DNA of 64,000 bases, from contig NZ_JAQNDO010000001.1 of the NCBI RefSeq assembly GCF_028369105.1, forward strand, positions 558,001-622,000, written 5' to 3'. This stretch comes from Polyangium mundeleinium. Its GTDB lineage: Bacteria > Myxococcota_A > Polyangia > Polyangiales > Polyangiaceae. The stretch's first letter is position 1. Each line of letters starts with the position of its first letter. The notes beneath the pieces are model-generated. The model ran no database searches, was not told the origin of the DNA, and saw only the letters and a list, made by a program, of their open reading frames with translations. Shown here one piece after another: positions 17,168 to 26,792 of the stretch. A program made the translations under genes and the position numbers.

Positions 17168-17367
17168 GGGGAAAGCTGCCCTTCCGGGTCTCGCGCACGT
17201 GCACGAACGATCGTCTTGCTCTCTCGCCGAGGACCTGCGGTCCGGTCGTTACCGGCCTCTCCGTACGCCGTCACAAAGCATAACGGTTTCGCACGAGCGC
17301 GATCAAGCAACCTACAGGTGCTCGTTCGACGTGCGAGCAAGTCACCCCGATCTACCCGACCCGGGCG
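17168..17367. other. Intergenic spacer, no gene seen
   Basis: This 200-base gap separates two minus-strand genes. It has more mixed codon positions than its neighbours and no convincing open frame. It presumably carries the promoter of the AgmX/GltJ-like gene, but I cannot place a clear -35/-10 pair. Confidence 0.5.
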
Positions 17368-18783
17368 TCAGCGGTTCAGGGGTACGAGCGTCGTGCCGTC
17401 TGCCCCACAGAACTGCGCCTCGGAGCCGTAGCGCTCCCCGCACGTCGGGCAGACCTTCCCCGCCGGCGCCCCCGCGCGGGTAGGGGAAGATCGTGCCGGG
17501 GCTTGGGCCTTCGGGGCCTCCGCTTCGGCTTCCGCGTCCTCCGCGTCCTCCGCGCCTGCTGCGGCTTCCGCTTCCGCCGGTGCTTCCTCGGTCAGCTCGG
17601 CGTCCGCCTCCGGGGCCGTCTCCGCCGGCCTCCGCCCGCGCCGCATCAGCACGAGCCCCGCAAAGCCGAGGGCGAAGGCGAGGCCGATCACGATCGCCAC
17701 GAACGTCTGCTTCCGCTCCCGGCCCACGTCGTCCGCGACGCCCTTGCGTCCCCCCACCGCGCCCGTGGCGATCACGGCCACCGCGGCCTGCTCCGGCCCC
17801 TGCGGGTCGAGCGTGCCTGCCGAGAGGAGCGCGTCGTACTTCGTCGGGCTCGTGATCTCCACGGCGATCGGCACGCCCTTGCCGGACACCGTCGCCACGA
17901 GCTCGACGCGCCCCTCCTCGGCGCCCTCCGCCACCGTGACCGTCCCGCTCCCGTCGACGGTCACTTTCGCCGCGAAAGGACCGGGCGTCACCGTCCACGT
18001 CGGCTTGACCCAGACACCACAGCCTTCGCTGTCCGTGACCACGGTTCGGAAGGAAAAACGATCCCCTGGCCGGAGCGTCTTCTTCGCCGGATACACCTCC
18101 AGCCGCGCCGGATCTCCCGCCACCTTGCAATAGTTCGGCGGTGCCTTGGGTGCGGGCACCGCGGCGCTCGCGGCGGCGCTCGGGGGCGGGCTCGCCGGGG
18201 GGCTGGAAGGCGCGGCGCTCGCGGAGGCGCTCGCGGAGGCGCTCGGCGCGGCTTCCTCGCCGTCGCGCTTCACGAGCCCGAACGAGCGCGATCGGCTCGC
18301 CGTCGCCGTGCAGGTCACGCCCTCGGCCGTGACCTTGTGCTCCGACGTCTCCTGCATCGCGATCGACGTGTCCGTCGCCGACACCGTCGTCGTGACGGTG
18401 ATGCGCTCCTTCTCGTTCGAGAGGCTGCACCGCGTCCTCCAGAACCGCCCGCCGCCCGACTGCGAGTGGCTCACGCGCCCGAGCCCCGGCGCCTGCTCCC
18501 AGCACTCGGCCGTGCTCCAGGCGCGCCCTGCGCCGACGATCGACAGCTCGCCGCCCTGCTCGCGGATCTGCACCGATCCGCCGCCCCCGCCTTGACCCCG
18601 CGGCTTCGGCCCGCATGCGTCCACCCAGCCATCGAAGGACCAGCTCTCCGATACGGAGCTCGCCGACCACGAGCCGCTCAGCGTGGGTTTGCCCTGGGCG
18701 CTCGCGCTCGCGGAGCACGCCGTCGTCGTGGCGAGCGCGAGGGCTGCGAGCGAGCGACGTGCGAAGGAACGTGTGCAGCGCAC
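17368..18783 (-). CDS. Exported, membrane-anchored protein with C-terminal cytosolic zinc ribbon
   Basis: I do not recognise the family. This 471-residue protein starts at GTG 18783 with an N-terminal signal (SLAALALATTTAC). Residues 30-190 are a beta-rich exported domain with several Cys. A Ser/Ala/Pro linker follows. Residues about 225-320 look Ig-like (LEVYPAKKTLRPGDRFSFRTVV ... GTVTVAEGAEEGRVELVATVSG). One membrane segment (TFVAIVIGLAFALGFAGLVL, about 355-375) is followed by RRGRR, placing the C-terminus in the cytosol. The last 35 residues form a zinc ribbon, CPTCGERYGSEAQFCGADG. Outside-in topology with a cytosolic metal ribbon suggests a transducer. A TACGGT box lies 8 bases before the start; the gene is divergent from the OmpA gene. 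Confidence 0.68.
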   Translation of the reverse strand: MRCTRSFARRSLAALALATTTACSASASAQGKPTLSGSWSASSVSESWSFDGWVDACGPKPRGQGGGGGSVQIREQGGELSIVGAGRAWSTAECWEQAPGLGRVSHSQSGGGRFWRTRCSLSNEKERITVTTTVSATDTSIAMQETSEHKVTAEGVTCTATASRSRSFGLVKRDGEEAAPSASASASASAAPSSPPASPPPSAAASAAVPAPKAPPNYCKVAGDPARLEVYPAKKTLRPGDRFSFRTVVTDSEGCGVWVKPTWTVTPGPFAAKVTVDGSGTVTVAEGAEEGRVELVATVSGKGVPIAVEITSPTKYDALLSAGTLDPQGPEQAAVAVIATGAVGGRKGVADDVGRERKQTFVAIVIGLAFALGFAGLVLMRRGRRPAETAPEADAELTEEAPAEAEAAAGAEDAEDAEAEAEAPKAQAPARSSPTRAGAPAGKVCPTCGERYGSEAQFCGADGTTLVPLNR

Positions 18784-18791
18784 GGCCGAGC

Positions 18792-18797
18792 ACCGTA
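18792..18797 (-). promoter_or_regulatory. -10-like TACGGT box before the exported zinc-ribbon gene
   Basis: On the minus strand TACGGT is followed by 8 bases and then the GTG at 18783, which supports that start and a near-leaderless message. Confidence 0.4.
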
Positions 18798-18850
18798 GCA
18801 GATCGACGGAGAACGTGGACGGAGAGGACCGCGTGATCCTTGCGATCCTT

Positions 18851-18879
18851 TTGCAGTTGTATTGCGCTGGTGATACGGC
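18851..18879 (+). promoter_or_regulatory. Putative promoter of the OmpA-family gene
   Basis: TTGCAG (18851-18856) is followed after 17 bases by TACGGC (18874-18879), preceded by TG one base upstream (extended -10). The predicted leader is about 50 bases. It lies in the divergent spacer between the zinc-ribbon gene and ompA-like gene. Confidence 0.5.
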
Positions 18880-18935
18880 TTTTTCAGGCTTCCGCGCAAC
18901 CGCGCCTTCAAGATTCGCCTGACGAGGTCCGAGAC

Positions 18936-20825
18936 ATGACGACCCTTGGCTTGCTCACCGGCCTGCGTCGCCGCCCCGTCGCGACGCTCGTGGCGCTCTC
19001 CGCGCTCCTTACCGCCGCGCCCGCGATCGCACAGACCACGGGCACCGATCGCATCCCTGCGTCGAACGGCGAAGGCGCCGACCTGCACCTCTTCCGGCCC
19101 GCGGTCGACTCGCGTGGCTTCTTCACGGTCAACGGCGCGAGCGTCTTGCCCGGCGGCGCCATCAGCTTTGGCCTCGTCCTCGACTACGGCAGGAACCTCC
19201 TCGAGCTCGCGCCCGGCCACGGCGCCGACTACCTCGTCGACCACGCCCTGCAGGGCACGCTGAGCTTCAACTACGGCATCGCCGATCGGCTCGTCCTCGG
19301 CCTCACCGCGCCCGTCGTCCTCAACTACGGCACGAGCGTCACCGACATCGGCCCCGGCGGCACCGGCAACTACGACGACAACGGCCTCACCGCGGAGGCC
19401 CTCGGCCACATCGCCGTCCACGGAAAGCTCCGCCTGCTCTCGCCCGACGGCCCCATCGGCCTCGCCCTGCTCGTGCAAGGCGGCTACGGCATCGGCGGGC
19501 AGCGCAACTTCGGCGCCGATGCAGGCTTCTTCTACTGGCCCCAGCTCATCGTCGAGAAGCAGTTCGGCAAGACGAACGTCGTGCGCCTCGGCCTGAACGC
19601 CGGCTACCGCGGGCACACCGGGGAGAACGCCACGTTTGGCCTCGATCGAGCGGGCGCGCCGCAGCTCGCCTCGGGCGTCTTTCAGTACAACAACCTCGGC
19701 ACCGGCGGCTTCGCGGCGAGCGTCCGCATCGGCGACAAGTTCGACATCACGGCCGAGACCTACGCGAGTTACCTCCTCGCCGGCGCCTCCGACGCGAAGC
19801 AACGCTTGAGCGCCGAGGTCCTCGGCGGCTTCAAGATCTTCATCCAGAAGAACTCGTACCTCTCGCTCGCGGGCGGCATCGGCTACCTGCCCGGCTTTCA
19901 GTCCGCCTCGCAGCGCGGCATGCTCGCGTTCGTCTTCGAGCCGTTCGAGGAGGACCGCGACAAGGACGGCATCCCCGACGACGTCGACCAGTGCCCCGAC
20001 GAACCCGAGGACCGCGACGGCGACGAGGACACCGACGGTTGCCCCGAGCAGGATCCGGTCGACGAGCCCGTCCAGGTTCGCAGCGGCGATCGCGACGGCG
20101 ATGGGATCCTCGACGCGGAGGACGGCTGCCCGGACAACGCCGAGGACAAGGACGGCTTCGAGGACACGGACGGCTGCCCCGAGGACGACAACGACAAGGA
20201 CGGCATCCCCGACGTGCGCGACAAGTGCATCAACACGCCGGAGGACAAGGACGGCTTCAAGGACGACGACGGCTGCCCCGAGGACGACAACGACGCCGAC
20301 GGCATCCTCGACGGCGTGGACAAGTGCCCGGACGAACCCGAGACCTTCAACGGCAAGGACGACGAGGATGGCTGTCCTGACAAGGGCAGCGTCATCGTGC
20401 AGGACAACAACGTCCTCATCCTGGACAAGATCCTCTTCAAGACGGGCAGCGCCGAGATCCTCGCGCAGTCGTTCCCGATCGTGGACGCGGTCGCCGCGAC
20501 GCTGAAGGGCAATCCGAGCTTGAAGCTCCTCGAAGTGCAGGGCCACGCCGACGTGCGCGGCGCCGAGTTCGCTAACGTGAAGCTCACGCAGGCCCGCGCC
20601 GAGTCCGTGGTGAAGGCGCTCATCGAGCGCGGCGTCGACGCGAGCCGCCTGCGCGCCGTGGGCTACGGGCCGTTCTGCCCCATCGATCCGGCGAGCAACG
20701 CCGTCGCGTGGGAGAAGAACCGCCGCGTCGAGTTCAAGATCGTCCGGACCGATGCAGGCCCGACGGGCGTCGAGCTCGGCTGCGAGAAGGCGCGATCGAA
20801 GGGGATCTCCTCGCCGGCGCCCTGA
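18936..20825 (+). CDS. OmpA-family outer-membrane protein with thrombospondin type-3 repeats
   Basis: This is a 629-residue outer-membrane protein. The signal peptide ends at AAPAIAQ. Residues about 50-330 have alternating hydrophobic strands consistent with a beta-barrel. Residues about 335-485 carry five or six calcium-binding type-3 repeats of the DxDxDGIxDxxDxCPDxPED kind. The C-terminal OmpA domain (about 490-600) has the peptidoglycan-binding pattern: ILFKTGSAEIL, VQGHADVRGAE and LTQARAESVVKALIERGVD. It probably links the outer membrane to peptidoglycan. ATG 18936 is preferred over an upstream frame extension because it begins the signal peptide. A hairpin follows the stop codon. Confidence 0.9.
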   Translation: MTTLGLLTGLRRRPVATLVALSALLTAAPAIAQTTGTDRIPASNGEGADLHLFRPAVDSRGFFTVNGASVLPGGAISFGLVLDYGRNLLELAPGHGADYLVDHALQGTLSFNYGIADRLVLGLTAPVVLNYGTSVTDIGPGGTGNYDDNGLTAEALGHIAVHGKLRLLSPDGPIGLALLVQGGYGIGGQRNFGADAGFFYWPQLIVEKQFGKTNVVRLGLNAGYRGHTGENATFGLDRAGAPQLASGVFQYNNLGTGGFAASVRIGDKFDITAETYASYLLAGASDAKQRLSAEVLGGFKIFIQKNSYLSLAGGIGYLPGFQSASQRGMLAFVFEPFEEDRDKDGIPDDVDQCPDEPEDRDGDEDTDGCPEQDPVDEPVQVRSGDRDGDGILDAEDGCPDNAEDKDGFEDTDGCPEDDNDKDGIPDVRDKCINTPEDKDGFKDDDGCPEDDNDADGILDGVDKCPDEPETFNGKDDEDGCPDKGSVIVQDNNVLILDKILFKTGSAEILAQSFPIVDAVAATLKGNPSLKLLEVQGHADVRGAEFANVKLTQARAESVVKALIERGVDASRLRAVGYGPFCPIDPASNAVAWEKNRRVEFKIVRTDAGPTGVELGCEKARSKGISSPAP

Positions 20826-20826
20826 A

Positions 20827-20854
20827 CGGGATTCCTCTCGGAGAATCGAGCCCG
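20827..20854 (+). terminator. Hairpin after the OmpA-family gene
   Basis: CGGGATT...CTC-TCG-GAG-AATC...CCCG folds into an imperfect stem directly after the TGA at 20823-20825. There is no T-tract, so intrinsic termination would be weak. Confidence 0.4.
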
Positions 20855-20935
20855 CCTCCCATAACGCTTCCTATTGGCGAGATCGAGCGCCCTGCAATGC
20901 GCGTCATCGTCGCGCCGCAAGGTGCCTCGTTGCTT

Positions 20936-20941
20936 TATCGT
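20936..20941 (+). promoter_or_regulatory. -10-like TATCGT box, 6 bases before an ATG
   Basis: TATCGT lies 6 bases before the ATG at 20948. It supports that start over an upstream in-frame ATG at 20897 and would give a leaderless message. Confidence 0.4.
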
Positions 20942-20947
20942 CTCGTC

Positions 20948-21433
20948 ATGAAGAATTTCCGCGCCCTTCCTGCTGTCCTCCTCGGGCTGTCTTCGATCCT
21001 CGTGGGGTGCATCGGCGAGAACGAGGACGTCGTCTTCGTGGAGCCTCGCATCGAGGCGCCGGCCGCCGACGTCAAGGTCGGCGTGCTCGGCGTCGCGGTG
21101 AGCGGCGATTTCAAGCTCACGCTCGCGCTCGGGCCACGCGCGAGCGGGCCGAGCACCGTGCAGCTCGGCGCGGTCGCCATCACCGACGCGCCGAACCAGC
21201 AGTCCATCGTGTCGGGTCTCTCGCTCACCTCCACGAAGCCGTTCCCCGTCACCGTGCAGCCGGACAGCGAGGTCACGATCGACTTCCTCCTCGACAAGAT
21301 GATCCCGGAGGGGGCCGTGGACGCGCTTTGCCTGCCCGCGGGCATCCGGATCGCGGCGACGATCCAGGACAGCCTCGAGGTCGGCGCGACGTCCGTCGCC
21401 TCCGACGTGTTCAAGCCGACCGGCTGCATGTAA
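20948..21433 (+). CDS. Small lipoprotein of unknown function
   Basis: This is a 161-residue predicted lipoprotein. ATG 20948 begins MKNFRALPAVLLGLSSILVGC, a classic signal with lipobox Cys. The mature part is beta-rich (VKVGVLGVAVSGDFKLTLALGPRASGPSTVQLGAVAITD) and ends with two further Cys residues. No family is recognised. It stands alone between the OmpA gene and the mutase gene. Confidence 0.75.
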   Translation: MKNFRALPAVLLGLSSILVGCIGENEDVVFVEPRIEAPAADVKVGVLGVAVSGDFKLTLALGPRASGPSTVQLGAVAITDAPNQQSIVSGLSLTSTKPFPVTVQPDSEVTIDFLLDKMIPEGAVDALCLPAGIRIAATIQDSLEVGATSVASDVFKPTGCM

Positions 21434-21469
21434 GGCCGTAGGAAGAAGACAGGCCGGTCTTCCGCGCGC

Positions 21470-21475
21470 TACATT
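21470..21475 (+). promoter_or_regulatory. -10-like TACATT box before the mutase gene
   Basis: TACATT lies 23 bases before the ATG at 21499, leaving a leader of about 15-18 bases. The -35 region is not recognisable. Confidence 0.35.
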
Positions 21476-21498
21476 TCCGCCCGCGAGGTTCGCGATCG

Positions 21499-23250
<1,752 letters not shown>

Positions 23251-23273
23251 GCGGGCCCTGGGCCCCGGGCCGC
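23251..23273 (+). terminator. GC-rich hairpin after the mutase gene
   Basis: GCGGGCCC (23251-23258) pairs with GGGCCGC (23267-23273) with one bulged base, right after the TGA. No T-tract follows. It separates the mutase gene from the promoter of the small peptide gene. Confidence 0.4.
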
Positions 23274-23306
23274 GAACCCGAACGATCCCACCAGAGAAGA
23301 AAATGC

Positions 23307-23336
23307 TTGCCCCGAGCGAGCATTCCTACGTAAACT
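23307..23336 (+). promoter_or_regulatory. Putative promoter of the candidate borosin precursor gene
   Basis: TTGCCC (23307-23312), 18 bases, then TAAACT (23331-23336), in an unusually A-rich patch for this genome (AGAAGAAAATGC just upstream). It predicts a leader of about 80 bases before the ATG at 23422. Confidence 0.5.
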
Positions 23337-23421
23337 AAGACCACTGCCGGCCTGTCGTCCCACTCGAATTGGGCGATGGAGTCATCGTCGATTCAGAGCC
23401 GCACGACATTCGGAGCCTCCC

Positions 23422-23652
23422 ATGGAAGCTTCTCTTGGTCGGTTTTTGGCCGATATGGCCCTCGATCCGTCCCATTTGGCCGCGTTCCTCCAGGATCCCG
23501 AGGCGTTGATGAAGCGGGTGAACCTGGGTGAGGAAGAGCGCCTCGTCGTTCAGAGCGCGAACCCCGCGTTGATGTCCGACTGGCTTTGCACGGAGCGCGG
23601 AGGACCCGCCTCGGCCCCGTGGAACTGCCCGGTTCTCGCCGTCTTGTTTTGA
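23422..23652 (+). CDS. Candidate split-borosin precursor peptide (LigA-like/borosin-binding-domain leader)
   Basis: This is a 76-residue protein with a good ribosome site (CGGAG ending 6 bases before the ATG). Residues 1-55 form a compact helical domain of the LigA-like type (LGRFLADMALDPSHLAAF, then DPEALMKRVNLGEEERLVV). In the Shewanella split borosin SonA this kind of domain, the borosin-binding domain, is used by the methyltransferase to capture its substrate. Residues 57-76 form a flexible tail ending in the hydrophobic NCPVLAVLF, which I take as the candidate core to be N-methylated. The dioxygenase subunit suggested by the LigA resemblance is unlikely because no catalytic LigB partner is present. 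The matching methyltransferase gene starts 3.1 kb downstream. The gene has its own promoter. Confidence 0.7.
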   Translation: MEASLGRFLADMALDPSHLAAFLQDPEALMKRVNLGEEERLVVQSANPALMSDWLCTERGGPASAPWNCPVLAVLF

Positions 23653-23663
23653 GCCACGCCGGC

Positions 23664-23694
23664 GAGGGCCCCTCGTTCGTCACGGAGGGCTCTC
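23664..23694 (+). terminator. Possible hairpin after the precursor gene
   Basis: GAGGGCCC (23664-23671) can pair with GGGCTCTC (23687-23694) around a 15-base loop, 12 bases after the stop. No T-tract follows. It could limit read-through into the kinase gene. Confidence 0.3.
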
Positions 23695-23800
23695 GGGCGT
23701 CTCGCCGCATTCCGTACGCCCGCAGGTGAGCTTGCGTGCGCTGCTGCCTGTCGAAAATTTGCCGCTCAGCATGTTCTTAGCGAACCCGGCCGCACCGGGT

Positions 23801-23806
23801 TAGCAT
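23801..23806 (+). promoter_or_regulatory. -10-like TAGCAT box, 6 bases before a kinase start
   Basis: TAGCAT is followed by 6 bases and the ATG at 23813; TTAGCG 18 bases upstream is a weak -35. It predicts a leaderless kinase message separate from the precursor transcript. Confidence 0.45.
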
Positions 23807-23812
23807 GACGCC

Positions 23813-26752
23813 ATGCGCCTGCGCCCGGGCGATACCTTCGACCGGTACGTGATCGAAGCGCTCCTCGGCGAGGGGGGCATGGGCGAGGTGTATCAAGCGC
23901 GCGACGTCCGCCTGCAGCGCCGTGTCGCGCTGAAGGTCCTGCGCAAGGACGCCGCGGCCGATCCCGAGGGCTGGCAACGCGCCCTCGTCCGCATGCTCCG
24001 CGAGGCCCGGGCCGCCGCGGCGCTGAACCACCCGAACACCGTCTCCATCTACGACATCGGCGAGGCAGAGAATCTGCCCTACCTCGCGATGGAGCTCATC
24101 GAGGGCCTCTCGCTCCGGCGCTTGATCGGCGGCGGCGCCTCGATCTCCACGCGGCTCGGGTGGCTGCTCGACGTGGCCCGCGCCCTCTCCGCCGCCCACC
24201 GCGCGGGCCTCGTCCACCGCGACGTGAAGCCGGAAAACGTGATGCTGCGCGAGGACGGCGCCATCAAGGTCCTCGACTTCGGCATCGCCCGGCGCGTGCG
24301 CCTCGACGCCGACGAGGCCGCCTCCACCCAGCGCGGCACGGAGATCGGGAACAAGATCGGGTCGCTACGCAGCGCCGACACGGTCACGAGCGAAGGCGTC
24401 ATGGTCGGCACCCCGGCGTATATGTCGCCCGAGCAGCTCACGGGAGATCCGGTCGACGCGCGGACGGATCAGTTCGGTTGGGGCGTGCTCGCGTACGAGC
24501 TCATCACGGGCCGCGTGCCCTTCGGCGCGAACCTCGAAGGCATCAAGCTGCTCTCGTCCATCTTGCAGGACGAGCCCCCGTCGCTCGACGGCCTCGTGCC
24601 GTCGGTGATCGAGCGTGTCCTCAAGCGCACGGTCGCGAAGCGCAAAGTCGACCGCTTCTCCTCGATGGATCTCGTGGTCGACGCGCTCGCGCCTTATGTC
24701 GCGTCCGAGCACGCGGGCGGCCTGCACGACGTCGTGATCCCCGGGCCCGACTCCGCGCAGCCGGAGACCCTGGCGCCCGAGGACGTGGCGCCGAACGCGC
24801 GCGTGCTGCCGCTCGGGCCGAGGATGTCCAGGGTCGCGATCGCGACGAAGTCGGAGTCCGCGCCGCCACCCGCGCGCGCCACGCCTGCCACGCACACGAT
24901 GCGCTCGCCGGACCTCGACAAGGCCGGGCGCCTCACGCCGGCGCCGCCCGCGCCCGTCGTGCGCGTGGAGATGTCCAGCCATGCGGGGAAGACCACGACG
25001 GCGGCGATGACCACACTCGAATCGCCGGCCCTGGCGACGGCGGCTCCGCCGAAGCTCGGGCGGCGGTGGCCGCGCTGGTCGATGTTGGGCCTCGGCGCGA
25101 TATGGGTCGTGGCCGCGGCGGTGTGGGGGACCTTCTGGTATCGGAAGAAAGTTGCGCCCCCGCCCGTGGCCACGATGGCGCCCCTGCCTGCGCCCACGCC
25201 GATCACGGAGCTGCCCATTTCGGGATCGTCGAACCCTGCAGCGATCGCCGCGTTTCGGGAGGGTTTGCAGGCCTTGCGGGACGCGTCCTGGGAGTTCGCG
25301 CGGGGGGCGTTCGAGCGCGCGACGAAGGCCGACAATGGGTTTGGCGCGGCGTATCTGCGCCTCGCGCTCATCGAGCGGTTCCTCACCGACACGGCGAGCA
25401 CGCGGCTCGCCTTCCAGCGCGCCGTGCAGCTCCGGAGCACGATGACGGAGCGGGATCAGGTCCTCCTCGACGCGCTCGAACCCCTCCTCCAGCGAGATCC
25501 TCCGGACGTGAACGAGACGGTCAAGCGGATCGAGGACGCCTCGAACCGATATCCGCGGGACGCCGAGCTCGTCAATTTGCTGGTGTCGCTGCAGATGCGC
25601 GCCGAGCCCTCGCGGCTCCTCACGCTGACCGACCGATGCCTCGAGCTCGATCCGAAATACGCGGATTGCTGGCATGCACGGTCGTTTTCGCTCTTCCGGA
25701 TCGGAAAGGAGCGGGAGGCGCTCTCGGCGCTCGATCGTTGCGTCGAGCTCGTGCCGGCGGCGGTGGATTGCCTGCGCGAGCGGGTCCTCGCGCGGAAGTA
25801 TCTCGGGCAGTGCGACATGCTCGAAGCGGACGTGCGGCAATGGATCACCAAGGATCCGAGCTCGGCGATCGCCCACAACGAGCTCGCCGGGGCCCTGCAG
25901 GCCGGCGGGCAGCAAGGCCCCGCCGTGAAGGCGGCCGTCGAGCAGGCGGCGAGGAAATTCCGGGATCAGGGGCGCATCGAGGAGGCCGGCCGGCTGCGCA
26001 TTCATCATGCGGTCATCTCCGGCGACTTCGAGGCCGCCGAGCGCATCGCGCGCGAGCTCGAACAAGACATCGCCGACGAATCCCTGGAGGAGAAGCACAT
26101 CGTCCCGGCCCTCGCGCTCGTCCAGCTTTATGGGGAGCTCGGCCAGGACAAACGCGCGGCCGAGGTGGCCGATCGATTTCTCGCGCAACGCTCGGCGTGG
26201 ACGCAGCCGGTCGTCCGGTCGATCTGGTGGGATCCGACGGTCGCGTTCCTCGAAGCGAAGCGGCGGGGGGGCGGGTTCGACGCCGTGCAATTCACCCTGG
26301 CGCGCGCCTCGTGGGAGAGCAGCTTCGCGAGCAGCACGAACGACATGAAGCAGGCCTCGATCTGGTTCGTCGGGTACGCCATGCCTGCACGAACGGAGGC
26401 CCAGGCGCGGGAGGCGCTCGCGGCGCAGCCCGCGCTCCAGCCGGCGACCTTTTATGCGCAAATGGCGCCGCGGGTGGAGATGTGGCTCGGCGGCGTCCAT
26501 TACCTGGCCGGCGACGTCGAGCGCGCCTTGCCGCACCTCGAAGTGGCCGCCCGCTCCTGCACGGCCCTCGACGAGCCCATTCTCCACACCGTCGCGACGT
26601 ATCGCCTCGGCGTCGCGCGCGAGCAGCGAAACGACAAACAAGGCGCGTGCTCCGCGTATCGAGCCGTGCTCGATCGCTGGGGGCGCGCGAAGGGCTCGGT
26701 CACGGCCCAGGGCGCCGTGGCCCGGGCAAAAGCGTTGAAATGCGTCGAATGA
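23813..26752 (+). CDS. Transmembrane Ser/Thr protein kinase with periplasmic TPR tail (paralogue 1)
   Basis: This is a 979-residue Hanks-type kinase. The kinase domain (about 10-295) has the glycine loop LLGEGGMGEVY, the ATP Lys in VALKVLRK, catalytic HRDVKPENV, DFGIAR and YMSPEQ. The segment between DFG and SPE is unusually long. A Pro/Ala-rich linker leads to one membrane segment near residues 423-443 (SMLGLGAIWVVAAAVWGTFWY). The C-terminal 530 residues are TPR-like helices, predicted to be periplasmic. They carry the Cys pattern RC-x9-DC ... RC-x9-DC ... GQC shared with the next three kinases, and end with GACSAYRAVLDRWG...ALKC. It is likely a receptor kinase. It lies between the candidate borosin precursor and the borosin methyltransferase, 40 bases upstream of the latter, so those two are probably co-transcribed. 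Confidence 0.9.
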   Translation: MRLRPGDTFDRYVIEALLGEGGMGEVYQARDVRLQRRVALKVLRKDAAADPEGWQRALVRMLREARAAAALNHPNTVSIYDIGEAENLPYLAMELIEGLSLRRLIGGGASISTRLGWLLDVARALSAAHRAGLVHRDVKPENVMLREDGAIKVLDFGIARRVRLDADEAASTQRGTEIGNKIGSLRSADTVTSEGVMVGTPAYMSPEQLTGDPVDARTDQFGWGVLAYELITGRVPFGANLEGIKLLSSILQDEPPSLDGLVPSVIERVLKRTVAKRKVDRFSSMDLVVDALAPYVASEHAGGLHDVVIPGPDSAQPETLAPEDVAPNARVLPLGPRMSRVAIATKSESAPPPARATPATHTMRSPDLDKAGRLTPAPPAPVVRVEMSSHAGKTTTAAMTTLESPALATAAPPKLGRRWPRWSMLGLGAIWVVAAAVWGTFWYRKKVAPPPVATMAPLPAPTPITELPISGSSNPAAIAAFREGLQALRDASWEFARGAFERATKADNGFGAAYLRLALIERFLTDTASTRLAFQRAVQLRSTMTERDQVLLDALEPLLQRDPPDVNETVKRIEDASNRYPRDAELVNLLVSLQMRAEPSRLLTLTDRCLELDPKYADCWHARSFSLFRIGKEREALSALDRCVELVPAAVDCLRERVLARKYLGQCDMLEADVRQWITKDPSSAIAHNELAGALQAGGQQGPAVKAAVEQAARKFRDQGRIEEAGRLRIHHAVISGDFEAAERIARELEQDIADESLEEKHIVPALALVQLYGELGQDKRAAEVADRFLAQRSAWTQPVVRSIWWDPTVAFLEAKRRGGGFDAVQFTLARASWESSFASSTNDMKQASIWFVGYAMPARTEAQAREALAAQPALQPATFYAQMAPRVEMWLGGVHYLAGDVERALPHLEVAARSCTALDEPILHTVATYRLGVAREQRNDKQGACSAYRAVLDRWGRAKGSVTAQGAVARAKALKCVE

Positions 26753-26792
26753 GGCACGAGCCCGGCGCATGCCACGGGAGGCATCAGGCCGC

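Noticed and set aside
23422-23652. Reading the 76-residue protein as a LigA subunit of an extradiol dioxygenase
   Set aside because: No LigB catalytic subunit or aromatic catabolism gene is nearby, the protein has an added hydrophobic tail, and a borosin methyltransferase is close. LigA-like labels are common for borosin leaders.
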